Notes: a model not told the origin generated them from the sequence alone. Positions 1-8,583 are shown, numbered from the stretch's first letter. The stretch is 64,000 nt of DNA from Lysinibacillus sp. SGAir0095 (GCF_005491425.1 NZ_CP028083.1:1574001-1638000), one strand, 5' to 3'. Program-made: numbers and translations.

Positions 1-283
1 ATCAGCTAAGTTCCTTTAAATTTATTAGTACAACACCTTGAATTCCACTGAAAGCTTGCGAGATATACCTCCATTTAGCATCTAGAAAGAGCGTACTTAT
101 TAGCCGAACGAAGCCGATTGTAACATCTGGTGAAAAAGATTAATCAAATATCAATCGATACTGCTTTTCAATTTTGTCGTATTTTCGCTAGTTTCAGCGA
201 AATTCTTCTAGTCTTGTCAATGAAGAAGGAGATGACAAGGAAATGTGGAATTTAGCTTTCTTAAGAGGAGGCGAATTAACAAT
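1..283. other. Non-coding region upstream of spoIIAA
   Basis: No convincing reading frame crosses this stretch. It ends in a ribosome binding site (AGGAGG at about 266-271) before the spoIIAA ATG. Two small inverted repeats lie just upstream of spoIIAA: TTTCGCT at 183-189 with AGCGAAA at 196-202, and CTTGTCA at 213-219 with TGACAAG at 233-239. In B. subtilis the spoIIA operon is read from a sigma-H promoter. I looked for one here and found no confident match. Confidence 0.5.
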
Positions 284-637
284 ATGAACTACGAAATTAA
301 TATGCACTTAAATGATATTGCAGTCATCAGACTCTTTGGTGAACTGGATCACCATGAAACAGAAAAAATTCGCACGCATATTTCTAAGACGATTTTACAG
401 GGAAATTTGAGTACGATTATTTGGAATCTAGAAAGACTGAACTTTATGGATAGCTCCGGGATAGGGTTAATATTAGGGCGTATGCGGGAGTTAAGTACAG
501 TTAATGGACAAACCATTATCTTGAATCCATCAAATACAATGAAAAAAATCTTTCAATTTTCGGGGCTCGCTTCTTTCATGATGGAGGGAACAGAAGCAGA
601 TGCAATTTTACACGCAAGGGGGATTGTGAATGGATAA
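284..637 (+). CDS. spoIIAA: Anti-sigma F factor antagonist SpoIIAA
   Basis: SpoIIAA is a STAS-domain protein. In its unphosphorylated form it binds SpoIIAB and so releases sigma-F in the forespore. The product is 117 residues, the usual family length. The phosphorylatable serine lies in the motif MDSSGIG at residues 55-61, with Ser58 in the same position as in B. subtilis, and GELDHH is present near residues 19-24. An upstream in-frame GTG at 245 would add 13 residues. I chose the ATG at 284 because AGGAGG lies at proper spacing before it and the length then fits. It overlaps spoIIAB by 8 bases, the usual translational coupling of the spoIIA operon. Confidence 0.96.
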   Translation: MNYEINMHLNDIAVIRLFGELDHHETEKIRTHISKTILQGNLSTIIWNLERLNFMDSSGIGLILGRMRELSTVNGQTIILNPSNTMKKIFQFSGLASFMMEGTEADAILHARGIVNG

Positions 638-1073
638 CGAAATGACACTTTCATTTGTAGCAGTAAGTGAAAATGAAAGTTTGGCGAGAATGGCAATTAC
701 TAGTTTTGTTGCTCAACTTGACCCAACCATTGACGAGCTTTCAGAATTTAAAACAATCGTTTCAGAAGCTGTATCCAATGCAATTATTCACGGATATGAC
801 GAAGATGGTAAAGGAATCGTTACTGTTCATGCAGTGAGAGATGGAGATTTAGTATCAGTCGCTGTGAAAGACAACGGAAAAGGTATTTTTGATGTAAAAA
901 AAGCGATGGAGCCATTATTTACATCAAAGGCTGAAATGGAACGTTCCGGGATGGGCTTTACGATTATGGAAAGCTTTGCAGACAATCTGCAAGTTGAATC
1001 AGAGCCAAATGTTGGAACTGTGATTACCTTTTCAAAAAAATTTTATTCGGTAAAGATGCCTCAAATCTCATAG
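630..1073 (+). CDS. spoIIAB: Anti-sigma F factor and SpoIIAA kinase SpoIIAB
   Basis: SpoIIAB is a GHKL-type ATP-binding protein. It sequesters sigma-F in the predivisional cell and phosphorylates SpoIIAA on serine. The 147-residue product matches the usual 146. The visible ATP-fold motifs are the N box (EAVSNAIIHGY, about residues 46-56), the G1 box (DNGKGI) and the G2 box (ERSGMGF). The start overlaps the end of spoIIAA. Downstream there are about 130 bases before sigF, longer than the few bases seen in B. subtilis, with no visible terminator, so cotranscription is still likely. Confidence 0.97.
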   Translation: MDNEMTLSFVAVSENESLARMAITSFVAQLDPTIDELSEFKTIVSEAVSNAIIHGYDEDGKGIVTVHAVRDGDLVSVAVKDNGKGIFDVKKAMEPLFTSKAEMERSGMGFTIMESFADNLQVESEPNVGTVITFSKKFYSVKMPQIS

Positions 1074-1203
1074 TGTAGCTTTTTAACTAAGCAAATAGTC
1101 GTCACTTAAATGGTGTATAACAGCTTATTGGTTTAAACAATTGCAATGAACTATCAATTTTATGTGGACGCAAATACGGTGGTATTTGATAGAAGTTAGG
1201 GGG

Positions 1204-1995
1204 ATGAGGACAATCGAACAGCCGTCCAATAATGTTTTGTTGACACAAGAGGAAATGCGCGGGCTGATTGAAAAAGCGCAAATAGGTGATGTAGAAGCTA
1301 GAAAACAAATGATTGAAGGTAATACTCGGCTCGTTTGGTCCATTGTTCAACGCTTTGCTTCTCGTGGAGTAGAGCTTGAGGATTTGTTTCAAATTGGTTG
1401 TATCGGATTGATGAAATCTGTAGATAAATTCGATTTATCGTATGATGTAAAATTTTCAACCTACGCTGTTCCGATGATTATTGGAGAAATTCAACGATTT
1501 CTAAGAGATGACGGCATGGTGAAGGTGAGCAGATCAATCCGCGAGCTAAATTATAAAATTCGTCATGCAACAGACGAATTTTTAAAGACCAATGAAAAGC
1601 CGCCTTCCATTTCAGAATTAGCTGACATCTTAGGTGTAACTCCGGATGAAGTGCTCGTAGCGACAGATGCAATGCGGGATCCAGCCTCTTTACACGAACA
1701 GCTTTTTGAGAGTGAAGGCGACTCCATCACACTAATGGATCAAATGAAGGATGAAAAATCAGAGCTTCCATTTCAATATATTCCACTAAAGGAAGTTCTG
1801 ACGAAGTTGGACAAGCGAGAACAAGCAATCATTTATTTAAGGTATTACTTAGATTTAACTCAAACCGATATTGCAGAAAGGTTAGGGATATCCCAAGTTC
1901 AAGTTTCGCGGTTAGAAAAGAAGATTTTAGCGCAACTTAAGTCTTGGATGGAAACCAATTCATCACGAACTACTAAAAAGACGGTGAGTAAATGA
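1204..1995 (+). CDS. sigF: RNA polymerase sigma-F factor (forespore)
   Basis: This is the first forespore-specific sigma factor of sporulation. Region 2 is visible as DLFQIGCIGLMKSVDKFDL followed by FSTYAVPMIIGEIQRF. Region 4 ends in the helix-turn-helix around ISQVQVSRLEKKIL. These stretches are nearly identical to B. subtilis SigF. The start is uncertain. ATG 1204 gives 263 residues (255 in B. subtilis) but its purine-rich GGGGG touches the start codon. TTG 1186 and ATG 1162 are the alternatives. It overlaps spoVAF by four bases (ATGA). Confidence 0.93.
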   Translation: MRTIEQPSNNVLLTQEEMRGLIEKAQIGDVEARKQMIEGNTRLVWSIVQRFASRGVELEDLFQIGCIGLMKSVDKFDLSYDVKFSTYAVPMIIGEIQRFLRDDGMVKVSRSIRELNYKIRHATDEFLKTNEKPPSISELADILGVTPDEVLVATDAMRDPASLHEQLFESEGDSITLMDQMKDEKSELPFQYIPLKEVLTKLDKREQAIIYLRYYLDLTQTDIAERLGISQVQVSRLEKKILAQLKSWMETNSSRTTKKTVSK

Positions 1996-3455
1996 GTAAT
2001 CAAGTTTTTTCATCAATTGATGAAGCAAAAGATTTTCTGTACAGTAAATTTGGAAAAGACGAATCCTTTGATGTATGTATCAAGGATCTACATGTCAAAA
2101 GCTTACCAGTACTTGGTGTTTATATAAGTGGGCTCGTGGATGCAGCTACACTTACGGTTCAATTGACGCCTCTCTTCACTCATACTTATGATGATGAAAA
2201 GCATCATGAAATTGAGATTAAAGATGAGGCTAAATATTTTGATGACCATTTTAATTTTTATGGGAAGTCTGAGCCTAAGGACAGAGATGAATTTATCTTA
2301 GGTGTGCTGAGTGGCCAGGTTGGCTTCATCACAGCACACGGCTTTGGCTATTTACTGGAGCTTCGTAGCTATCCTGGTCGTCAGCCTGATGAACCGGATA
2401 ACGAAAAAGTAATTCGAGGATCACGTGATGGATTTGCAGAAAACATTATGTTAAATACTGCATTAATTCGACGTCGTATCCGTGATCCCCAATTACGATT
2501 TGAGCTACGTAAGATAACGACGCTTGGACGGACCGACATTGCCGTCACTTATATGAAGGATCTTGTGAATCCAAAGCATTTAGACTGGTTGAATAAAAGA
2601 CTGAAGGAAATAAAGCATGACGGTCTAACGATGGCGGATAAATCCCTGGAGGAATGGATTTTTAAACAGAAATTTCACCCTCTTCCTTTTGTTCGTTACT
2701 CGGAAAGACCTGATATTGTTGCGGCACATTTACTTGAAGGCCATATCGCCATTGTGGTGGATACCTCTCCCTCAGTTATGATTATGCCCATTTCCATGTT
2801 CCATTTATTACAACATGCTGAAGAGTATCGTCAAGCACCACTAATTGGTACAACCTACCGATTTTTAAGATATTTTGCAGCGTTTTTCAGTCTTGCATTA
2901 TTACCTATTTGGTATTTATTAGCCACACATGAACAATATTTACCTGAAGCACTGGACTTTATAGGTGCGAAAGAGGAGTCAACTATTCCTCTTTATTTAC
3001 AAATCATCATTGCCCATTTAGGGTTAGAATATTTGCGAATAGCAGCAATCCATACGCCGACGCCACTATCGACCGCCATGGGGTTGGTTGCCGGGATCAT
3101 TATCGGACAAATCGCAATTGACGTAGGATTATTCTCTCCGGAAGTTGTCCTCTACTCTGCTGTAACAGCGATTTTCTCATTCTCTATCCCAACCTTCGAG
3201 CTAAGTACAGCAGTGAAATATTTCCAATTCTTCATCCTGCTTGCAACAGTAGCTGCCGGGCCTAGCGGATTCTTTATATCGATATGGATCATATTCTCCT
3301 ACTTGTGTGCACTAAAGCCAATGACTGTTCCTTACATGTGGCCACTTGTACCATTCTTCCCAAAAGCATTTGCTCGTATATTTATTCGTTTCCCAATGGC
3401 TGATGATGCAATTAGACCGTATATTGTTGGCTCAAAGCAACGAAAACGTGCATAA
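1992..3455 (+). CDS. spoVAF: Spore germination/stage V sporulation protein AF (GerA-type)
   Basis: The 487-residue protein belongs to the GerA/SpoVAF family (SpoVAF is 493 residues in B. subtilis). The first half is hydrophilic and the second half (about residues 285-470) carries several membrane segments, as expected for the spore inner-membrane A subunits. In B. subtilis spoVAF is the last gene of the spoVA operon between sigF and lysA. Here it follows sigF directly with a four-base overlap, so spoVAA-spoVAE are absent from this position. It probably supports germinant receptor or SpoVA channel function together with a copy of the spoVA genes elsewhere. Confidence 0.9.
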   Translation: MSNQVFSSIDEAKDFLYSKFGKDESFDVCIKDLHVKSLPVLGVYISGLVDAATLTVQLTPLFTHTYDDEKHHEIEIKDEAKYFDDHFNFYGKSEPKDRDEFILGVLSGQVGFITAHGFGYLLELRSYPGRQPDEPDNEKVIRGSRDGFAENIMLNTALIRRRIRDPQLRFELRKITTLGRTDIAVTYMKDLVNPKHLDWLNKRLKEIKHDGLTMADKSLEEWIFKQKFHPLPFVRYSERPDIVAAHLLEGHIAIVVDTSPSVMIMPISMFHLLQHAEEYRQAPLIGTTYRFLRYFAAFFSLALLPIWYLLATHEQYLPEALDFIGAKEESTIPLYLQIIIAHLGLEYLRIAAIHTPTPLSTAMGLVAGIIIGQIAIDVGLFSPEVVLYSAVTAIFSFSIPTFELSTAVKYFQFFILLATVAAGPSGFFISIWIIFSYLCALKPMTVPYMWPLVPFFPKAFARIFIRFPMADDAIRPYIVGSKQRKRA

Positions 3456-3461
3456 AAGTGC

Positions 3462-3551
3462 CGTTGCGTTAAAATTGTACCTATGATAAAGTTCATCATA
3501 AGGTATATATCATAGCGGAAATAGGGAGATTCCCTCTTTTCGAACGCAACG
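3462..3551 (+). promoter_or_regulatory. Structured leader candidate upstream of lysA
   Basis: A perfect 9-bp inverted repeat (CGTTGCGTT at 3462-3470, AACGCAACG at 3543-3551) encloses 72 bases. It closes just before the lysA ribosome binding site. Inside are a 10-bp stem with one bulge (3478-3487 with 3495-3505) and a small AGGGA/TCCCT hairpin (3523-3535). The segment CTATGATA at 3481-3488 can pair either with the near arm or with TATCATAG at 3508-3515, so two exclusive folds exist. It is much too short for the lysine riboswitch. Function is unknown. Confidence 0.45.
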
Positions 3552-3565
3552 AAAGGTGTGGAAAG

Positions 3566-4882
3566 ATGCATTTATTTGGAACACAAACAGTAAATGAAAA
3601 TGGTCACTTAACGATTGGTGGAGTGGATTCTGTAGAGCTTGCTAAAGAGTACGGCACTCCACTTTTCGTTTATGATCTGGAGCTAATCAGAGAGCGTGCC
3701 CGCGGATTTATCGAAACATTTCATAAATTAGGGGTCAAAGCTGAAGTAGCCTATGCTTCAAAAGCTTTTTCATGTATTGCGATTTATCAGCTTGCTAAAG
3801 AAGAAAACCTTTCATTGGACGTAGTTTCTGGTGGAGAGTTATATACAGCTATCCAGGCTGGTTTCCCTTCCGAAAGAATTCATTTTCACGGGAATAATAA
3901 ATCTTATTTTGAATTAGAGCTTGCCTTTGATTCAAAAGTAGGTTGCATTGTTGTAGATAATTTTCATGAGATCAACCTCTTAAAAGAGATTTCTGAAGCA
4001 AAACAACAACCAATGCGCATTTTACTACGAGTAACACCTGGAGTAGAAGCACATACACATGACTTTATTACAACAGGGCAGGCAGATTCAAAATTTGGAT
4101 TTGATCTTAACAATGGACAAGCTGATGAAGCGTTTCTAAAAGTAAAAGACCATGAATATCTAAATCTTCTTGGTTTACATTGTCATATTGGTTCCCAGAT
4201 TTTTGAAACAGATGGGTTTAGTTTAGCTGCTGAAAAGTTAATGAAAAAAATTAGTGAGTGGAAGGCGCAATTTGATTTCCGTTGTACGGTATTAAACTTA
4301 GGTGGCGGATTCGGAATTCGATATACGGAAGAGGACAAACCTCTTGAACCGCAAGAATATGTCAAAGAGATGATTGAAACAGTTCAGGCTTTTGCTGGTA
4401 AGTTAAACTTAAATCTGCCAGAGATCTGGATTGAACCAGGACGCTCGCTTGTTGGTGATGCTGGGACATCTCTATATACAGTTGGTTCACAAAAAAACGT
4501 TCCGAATATTCGCGAATACATAGCAGTGGATGGCGGAATGAGTGATAATATCCGTCCAGCACTTTATGATGCAAAATATGAGGCGGTTGTCGCTAATAAG
4601 GCAAATGAAGAAAGATCGAATACTTACACAGTTGCTGGAAAACTTTGTGAATCCGGTGATAAATTAATTATTGACGCGTTATTGCAAAATACGGAACCTG
4701 GAGATATTTTGGCTGTTTTCTGTACAGGTGCATATGGATATTCAATGGCTTCTAACTATAATCGTATCCCAAGACCAGCAGTAGTATTTGTAGAGGAAGG
4801 TCAACATCAATTGGCAATTAATAGAGAAAGCTACGAAAATATTATTCAAAACGATCTCCCGCTATCTCTAAAAAGAGGGTGA
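3566..4882 (+). CDS. lysA: Diaminopimelate decarboxylase
   Basis: LysA is a PLP-dependent cytosolic enzyme that decarboxylates meso-diaminopimelate to L-lysine, the last step of lysine synthesis. The 438-residue length is normal. Visible motifs are the Schiff-base lysine in YASKAFSC (Lys66), HCHIGSQ, the phosphate-binding glycines GGGFGIRY, EPGRSLV, and the substrate-binding CESGD near the C terminus. The ATG at 3566 follows AAAGGTGTGG. Its position after the sigF/spoVAF block is conserved in Bacillus. Confidence 0.97.
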   Translation: MHLFGTQTVNENGHLTIGGVDSVELAKEYGTPLFVYDLELIRERARGFIETFHKLGVKAEVAYASKAFSCIAIYQLAKEENLSLDVVSGGELYTAIQAGFPSERIHFHGNNKSYFELELAFDSKVGCIVVDNFHEINLLKEISEAKQQPMRILLRVTPGVEAHTHDFITTGQADSKFGFDLNNGQADEAFLKVKDHEYLNLLGLHCHIGSQIFETDGFSLAAEKLMKKISEWKAQFDFRCTVLNLGGGFGIRYTEEDKPLEPQEYVKEMIETVQAFAGKLNLNLPEIWIEPGRSLVGDAGTSLYTVGSQKNVPNIREYIAVDGGMSDNIRPALYDAKYEAVVANKANEERSNTYTVAGKLCESGDKLIIDALLQNTEPGDILAVFCTGAYGYSMASNYNRIPRPAVVFVEEGQHQLAINRESYENIIQNDLPLSLKRG

Positions 4883-4890
4883 GTTAGTTT

Positions 4891-4995
4891 ATGAAAATAT
4901 CAAAATGGAAGCTTCTTGGAATCTTAATAGTTCTAAGTATAATTTGGGCACTGATCTATCTTTTTATCTTAATTCCATATGTATTTGTTGATTAA
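4891..4995 (+). CDS. Small single-pass membrane protein, 34 residues
   Basis: A 34-codon frame starts eight bases after the lysA stop, with AGAGGGTGAG upstream. The peptide begins MKISKWKLL and continues as one hydrophobic helix (about residues 8-31) ending in YVFVD. The basic start, a single transmembrane helix and tight coupling to lysA suggest a real small membrane protein. No family is recognised and no function is proposed. It could be a chance frame in AT-rich DNA. Confidence 0.5.
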   Translation: MKISKWKLLGILIVLSIIWALIYLFILIPYVFVD

Positions 4996-5111
4996 TAATT
5001 TATCGCAAATGAAGTTTTTGTTAATAAATGGTAATAAAGTTGCTTCCTTTCTTCAAATCATGTAGTATATTTAAAGATGTTGTACTGATAGAAAACGAGG
5101 GAATGTTATTC

Positions 5112-5483
5112 ATGTTAATACGCTATAAAAAATCTTTTGAAAAAATAGCAATGGGCTTGCTTTCGTTTATGCCTTCTGAGAAGGACGTAAAGCATTTAAT
5201 GGAAACAATTCATTCATATGAAGAAAAAGACAATTGGCATTTATTTTTATGGAAAAAAGATGAAGAATATATTGGCATTGTAGGAGTACGGGAAGAGGAT
5301 TCAGTTGCTACAATTCAACACATTACTGTTGTTCCTTCTTATAGAGGAGAAGGGATAGCCATTACAATGCTGAAGGAATTATTAAATACAGGGCAATTCA
5401 AAGAGATTAATGCAAGTGAAGATACAAAACCTTTTATAGAAAAATGTTTACCCATAGTAGAAGAGGCGGACGATTCTAAGTAA
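5112..5483 (+). CDS. ribT: RibT-like GNAT N-acetyltransferase
   Basis: The product opens with MLIRYKKSFEKIAMGLLSFMP, essentially the start of B. subtilis RibT, and has the acetyl-CoA loop of GNAT enzymes (VVPSYRGEGIA). It is about 123 residues. The substrate of RibT is not established. In B. subtilis it is the last gene of the riboflavin operon, but here ribDEAH are absent and it stands alone. An upstream in-frame GTG at 5028 exists, but the RibT homology begins at 5112, preceded by GAGGGA. A terminator stem overlaps its last codons. Confidence 0.88.
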   Translation: MLIRYKKSFEKIAMGLLSFMPSEKDVKHLMETIHSYEEKDNWHLFLWKKDEEYIGIVGVREEDSVATIQHITVVPSYRGEGIAITMLKELLNTGQFKEINASEDTKPFIEKCLPIVEEADDSK

Positions 5484-5511
5484 CGTCAGCCTCTTTTTCT
5501 TGTTTTTTTTC
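5462..5511 (+). terminator. Rho-independent terminator of ribT
   Basis: AGAGGCGGAC (5462-5471) pairs with GTCAGCCTCT (5485-5494) with one mismatch and is followed by a T-rich tract to about 5511. The left arm lies inside the last codons of ribT. The tract also separates ribT from the convergent DUF309 gene. Confidence 0.8.
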
Positions 5512-5524
5512 CTGGACATCAAAT

Positions 5525-6049
5525 CTAAGGCTTCTTATTATTTCTTTTTTGTGCTAAAGCAAGTTTACGATTGTTGCGTGTTTCAAGAATATCTGTACGA
5601 TCGCGCAGCATATGTTTATGAAGGAGAAAGTCTTTGGGCAACGGTGGGAGCTCTTTAATTTTCTTTTTTACTAATGAATCTAGTGTTTCATTCGTCAACA
5701 CGAGCTGAAACGCTTTAAAGTGTTCGCTATTCTCAATAGCTTTCAAGCTAATCTCACAGTTTTTACATAATTTATCGTAATCAATGTATTCAAAAAAGGG
5801 TGATGTTTGATTCTCAGTAAAGTTTTTCATGGCCTTTTTTAATATTTTCATAGCACCAATCGTATTGTTGCGTCTCCAATGATACATGCCAGTTGCAAGT
5901 TGGACATATCCTACCAATGGATGATTTTTATCGCCGGGTGCGTACATTTTCCAAAATTCCTCTAATGCTTCGTGACATTCAAAATAATCTTGATTACCGT
6001 TAAAATATGTACAAAAATCTACATATAATGGATGAAACAATGGATGCAT
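5525..6049 (-). CDS. ypuF: DUF309 domain protein (YpuF-like)
   Basis: The 174-residue protein carries the DUF309 signature YFECHEALEEFWK near residues 22-34 and helical repeats including GYVQLATGMYHWRRNN. The function of this family is not established. It keeps the B. subtilis position next to scpA but is transcribed away from it. The C terminus is basic (RNNRKLALAQKRNNKK), which hints at nucleic-acid contact but proves nothing. Confidence 0.85.
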   Translation of the reverse strand: MHPLFHPLYVDFCTYFNGNQDYFECHEALEEFWKMYAPGDKNHPLVGYVQLATGMYHWRRNNTIGAMKILKKAMKNFTENQTSPFFEYIDYDKLCKNCEISLKAIENSEHFKAFQLVLTNETLDSLVKKKIKELPPLPKDFLLHKHMLRDRTDILETRNNRKLALAQKRNNKKP

Positions 6050-6150
6050 AACAATCCTCTTTCCTTATTACTAAAATTTGATTTAAAATACATAAGGTAC
6101 ACATACTCTATAATATAAAAGAAAACGAACAAACGTCAGGTGGTTGACAC

Positions 6151-6924
6151 ATGTATGAAGTAAAATTAGAAGCCTTTACAGGACCTCTTGATTTATTATT
6201 GCACTTAATTCATCGTTTGGAAATTGATATATATGATATTCCAATGGCAGAACTAACATCACAATATATTGATCATATTCACGCTATGAAAGAATTAGAG
6301 TTAAACGAAGCTAGTGAGTATTTGGTGATGGCTGCAACACTACTAGCTATCAAAAGTCGTATGCTTCTCCCAATACATGAAGGTGAAATGGAAGAGACAG
6401 AATTTGAAGTAGATGGACCAGACCCTCGTGAAGAGCTCGTAACAAAATTAATCGAATATAAAAAGTATAAAGAAGCAGCCGTAGAATTTAAGGAGCTCGA
6501 AGAAAATCGTGCCCAAGTGTTTACAAGACCACCTAGTGATTTGTCTGGCTTTGTTCCAGATGAACAGCTTGCACTCTTTGATATGAATGTCAACGTATAC
6601 GATATGTTAAGTGCTCTTCAGAAGCTACTGCGTCGTAAACAACTAAAAAAGCCATTATCTACAAGAGTAGCAAGACAAGAAATTTCTGTGAAAGACCAAA
6701 TGATTGCTGTAATTGATTCATTGAAACTCAATGGTGGTAAATCTAAATTTTCCGATCTATTCCCATATGAAGATAAGTCTACAATAATTGTAACTTTTTT
6801 ATCGCTACTCGAGCTAATGAAGCGCCATGTCGTTTTTGTAGAGCAGGAAAATAACTTCGAAGATTTAACAGTGACTTTACAAAAGGAGGATGTTGGCGAT
6901 GAACTTGAACAGTTTGATGAGTAA
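6151..6924 (+). CDS. scpA: Segregation and condensation protein A
   Basis: ScpA is the kleisin subunit of the SMC-ScpA-ScpB condensin, which loads at parS sites and individualises chromosomes. The N terminus has the conserved FTGPLDLLLHLIHRLEIDIYDIP that binds the SMC neck. The C-terminal winged helix binds the SMC head. The 257-residue length is typical. The gene overlaps scpB by 26 bases, so the two are translationally coupled. Confidence 0.97.
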   Translation: MYEVKLEAFTGPLDLLLHLIHRLEIDIYDIPMAELTSQYIDHIHAMKELELNEASEYLVMAATLLAIKSRMLLPIHEGEMEETEFEVDGPDPREELVTKLIEYKKYKEAAVEFKELEENRAQVFTRPPSDLSGFVPDEQLALFDMNVNVYDMLSALQKLLRRKQLKKPLSTRVARQEISVKDQMIAVIDSLKLNGGKSKFSDLFPYEDKSTIIVTFLSLLELMKRHVVFVEQENNFEDLTVTLQKEDVGDELEQFDE

Positions 6925-7489
6925 AATTGAGGCACTACTTTTCGTAGTTGGAGATGAAGGAATGACCGCAAAGCAACTTTCCCAATTGTTGGAAGTGGAT
7001 TTGATGGAAATCGAAGCAGCCTTAAGTGAGCTCGAAACAAATTACAGCCAAGCAGAAGAACGAGGTGTGACCTTGAAAACTCTTGCGGGTACGTACCAGC
7101 TGACAACGAAGCAAGAATTGGCAGATACGATTAAAAAGCTAGTGGAAAATCCCAATAGCCAGGTGTTATCTACTGCTTCACTTGAAGTGTTGGCAATAAT
7201 TGCGTACAAGCAGCCAATTACTAGAACAGAGATTGAAGATTTAAGAGGCGTAAAGAGTGAAAGGCCAATTCAAACCCTTGTATCTAGAGCGCTTGTGCAA
7301 GAAGTCGGAAGAGCAGAAGGGACTGGGCGAGCGATTCTTTATGGAACAACAAAGGAATTTTTAAATTATTTTGGTTTGAAGGATTTAACCGAGCTTCCTC
7401 CATTACCAGAAGCAAACACAGTGGATGAAAATGAAGAAACGGATTTATTTATGACCAAGTTCCAAGAAGCGTTCAAATCCCAGGAATAA
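6899..7489 (+). CDS. scpB: Segregation and condensation protein B
   Basis: ScpB dimers of two winged-helix domains hold ScpA in the SMC condensin. The most conserved block is present: SLEVLAIIAYKQPITR, then GVKSERPIQTLV and GRAILYGTT. The tail ends with the usual acidic ELPPLPE segment. I chose ATG 6899 (196 residues) over ATG 6890, because the AAAGGAGG at 6882-6889 touches 6890 but is well spaced from 6899. Confidence 0.96.
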   Translation: MNLNSLMSKIEALLFVVGDEGMTAKQLSQLLEVDLMEIEAALSELETNYSQAEERGVTLKTLAGTYQLTTKQELADTIKKLVENPNSQVLSTASLEVLAIIAYKQPITRTEIEDLRGVKSERPIQTLVSRALVQEVGRAEGTGRAILYGTTKEFLNYFGLKDLTELPPLPEANTVDENEETDLFMTKFQEAFKSQE

Positions 7490-7564
7490 TTATCTCCAAT
7501 CATCAGGATTATTAGGATGTCTGGATGAAATCATGTAATTTTGATTTAAAAAAGGAGTGGCTTG

Positions 7565-8551
7565 TTGAAAAAAATTGCAAAAGTCTTTTTTGCGTTTATG
7601 TGTATGATGGTCGTATTCTTCTCTGTTACTCAAGCAGCAAGTGCTTCCTATGCTGTTATTGATGCAGAAACAGGAAGGTTGTTAGAAGGAAGTAACCCAA
7701 ATGGGCGTATGCCAATTGCCAGTTTGACAAAAATTTGGACAGCTCTTATAGCGATTGAAAACAGTGAATTGGATGATGAAGTAACTATTTCTCAAAAAGC
7801 AGCCCTAAGTGAGGGTTCATCTATCTATCTAGAGCCTGGAGAGAAAATACCTGTTGAAAGTTTACTTTATGGGCTAATGCTTAGATCGGGTAATGATGCT
7901 GCCTTTGCGTTAGCCGAACATGCTGGAGGGTCAATTGAGGGATTTGTTGATTTGATGAATGAAAAAGCGGATTTATATGGTTTAAATAATACTGATTTTA
8001 CAAATCCATCTGGTTTGCATAACGATATCCATCTATCTTCTGCCTATGATACGGCACAAATGCTAAGAATTGCCATGCAAAATGAAACGTTTAAAAAGAT
8101 TTCTTCAACAATTAACTATAAAGAGCCATCAAAAGGCGTAACTTGGCAAAATAAACACCGATTACTACGTCAGCAGGTTGGGGCAGTATCCGGGAAAACG
8201 GGCTTTACTAAAGTTGCTGGAAGAACATTGGCAACGTATTTTGAACAGGATAACAAAAAGGTGATTGTCGTTACCTTAAGTGAATCAAATGATTGGCAAG
8301 TACATAAAGGGCTTGCAAATAAAGTTTTTGATAATTATGAGTATGTCACAGTTGCAGATAAAGGAAAATATCAGGCAACTAACGATAAAGCGGTTGAACT
8401 AACGCAGCCAATTTCCATCCTTTTGAATAAACAAGAAGCGAAAGAAGTACGAAATGTCCTACATTTATCAAGAAAACAAGGACAATTTGGAATTTGGCAT
8501 GTTATGTTAAATGATGAAAGCATATATGCAACAAGGGTAAATGTAAAATAA
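7565..8551 (+). CDS. D-alanyl-D-alanine carboxypeptidase (S11 family, PBP5-like)
   Basis: This is a secreted penicillin-binding protein that trims the terminal D-alanine of peptidoglycan stem peptides. A signal peptide runs to about residue 27 (ASA before SYAVID). The three serine-peptidase motifs are visible: Ser53-x-x-Lys56 in ASLTK, Ser108-Gly-Asn110 and the KTG in SGKTGFT. At 328 residues it is shorter than B. subtilis DacB or DacF, with a reduced C-terminal region. By position it corresponds to dacB, the spore-cortex enzyme, but the usual partners spmA and spmB are missing. TTG 7565 is spaced better from AAAGGAG than TTG 7562. Confidence 0.9.
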   Translation: MKKIAKVFFAFMCMMVVFFSVTQAASASYAVIDAETGRLLEGSNPNGRMPIASLTKIWTALIAIENSELDDEVTISQKAALSEGSSIYLEPGEKIPVESLLYGLMLRSGNDAAFALAEHAGGSIEGFVDLMNEKADLYGLNNTDFTNPSGLHNDIHLSSAYDTAQMLRIAMQNETFKKISSTINYKEPSKGVTWQNKHRLLRQQVGAVSGKTGFTKVAGRTLATYFEQDNKKVIVVTLSESNDWQVHKGLANKVFDNYEYVTVADKGKYQATNDKAVELTQPISILLNKQEAKEVRNVLHLSRKQGQFGIWHVMLNDESIYATRVNVK

Positions 8552-8583
8552 TTTTGAAGTACTATTAAATCTGGCTAAGTTTT

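Noticed and set aside
1-283. Sigma-H promoter for spoIIAA
   Set aside because: Expected from B. subtilis, but I could not find an acceptable AGGAWTT and GAAT pair at the right spacing, so no promoter is called.
1102-1392. Minus-strand frames overlapping the start of sigF
   Set aside because: They are shadows of sigF with no ribosome binding site or domain.
3456-3565. Lysine riboswitch before lysA
   Set aside because: The leader is only about 110 bases and lacks the conserved L-box blocks. The lysine riboswitch needs about 170-180 bases.
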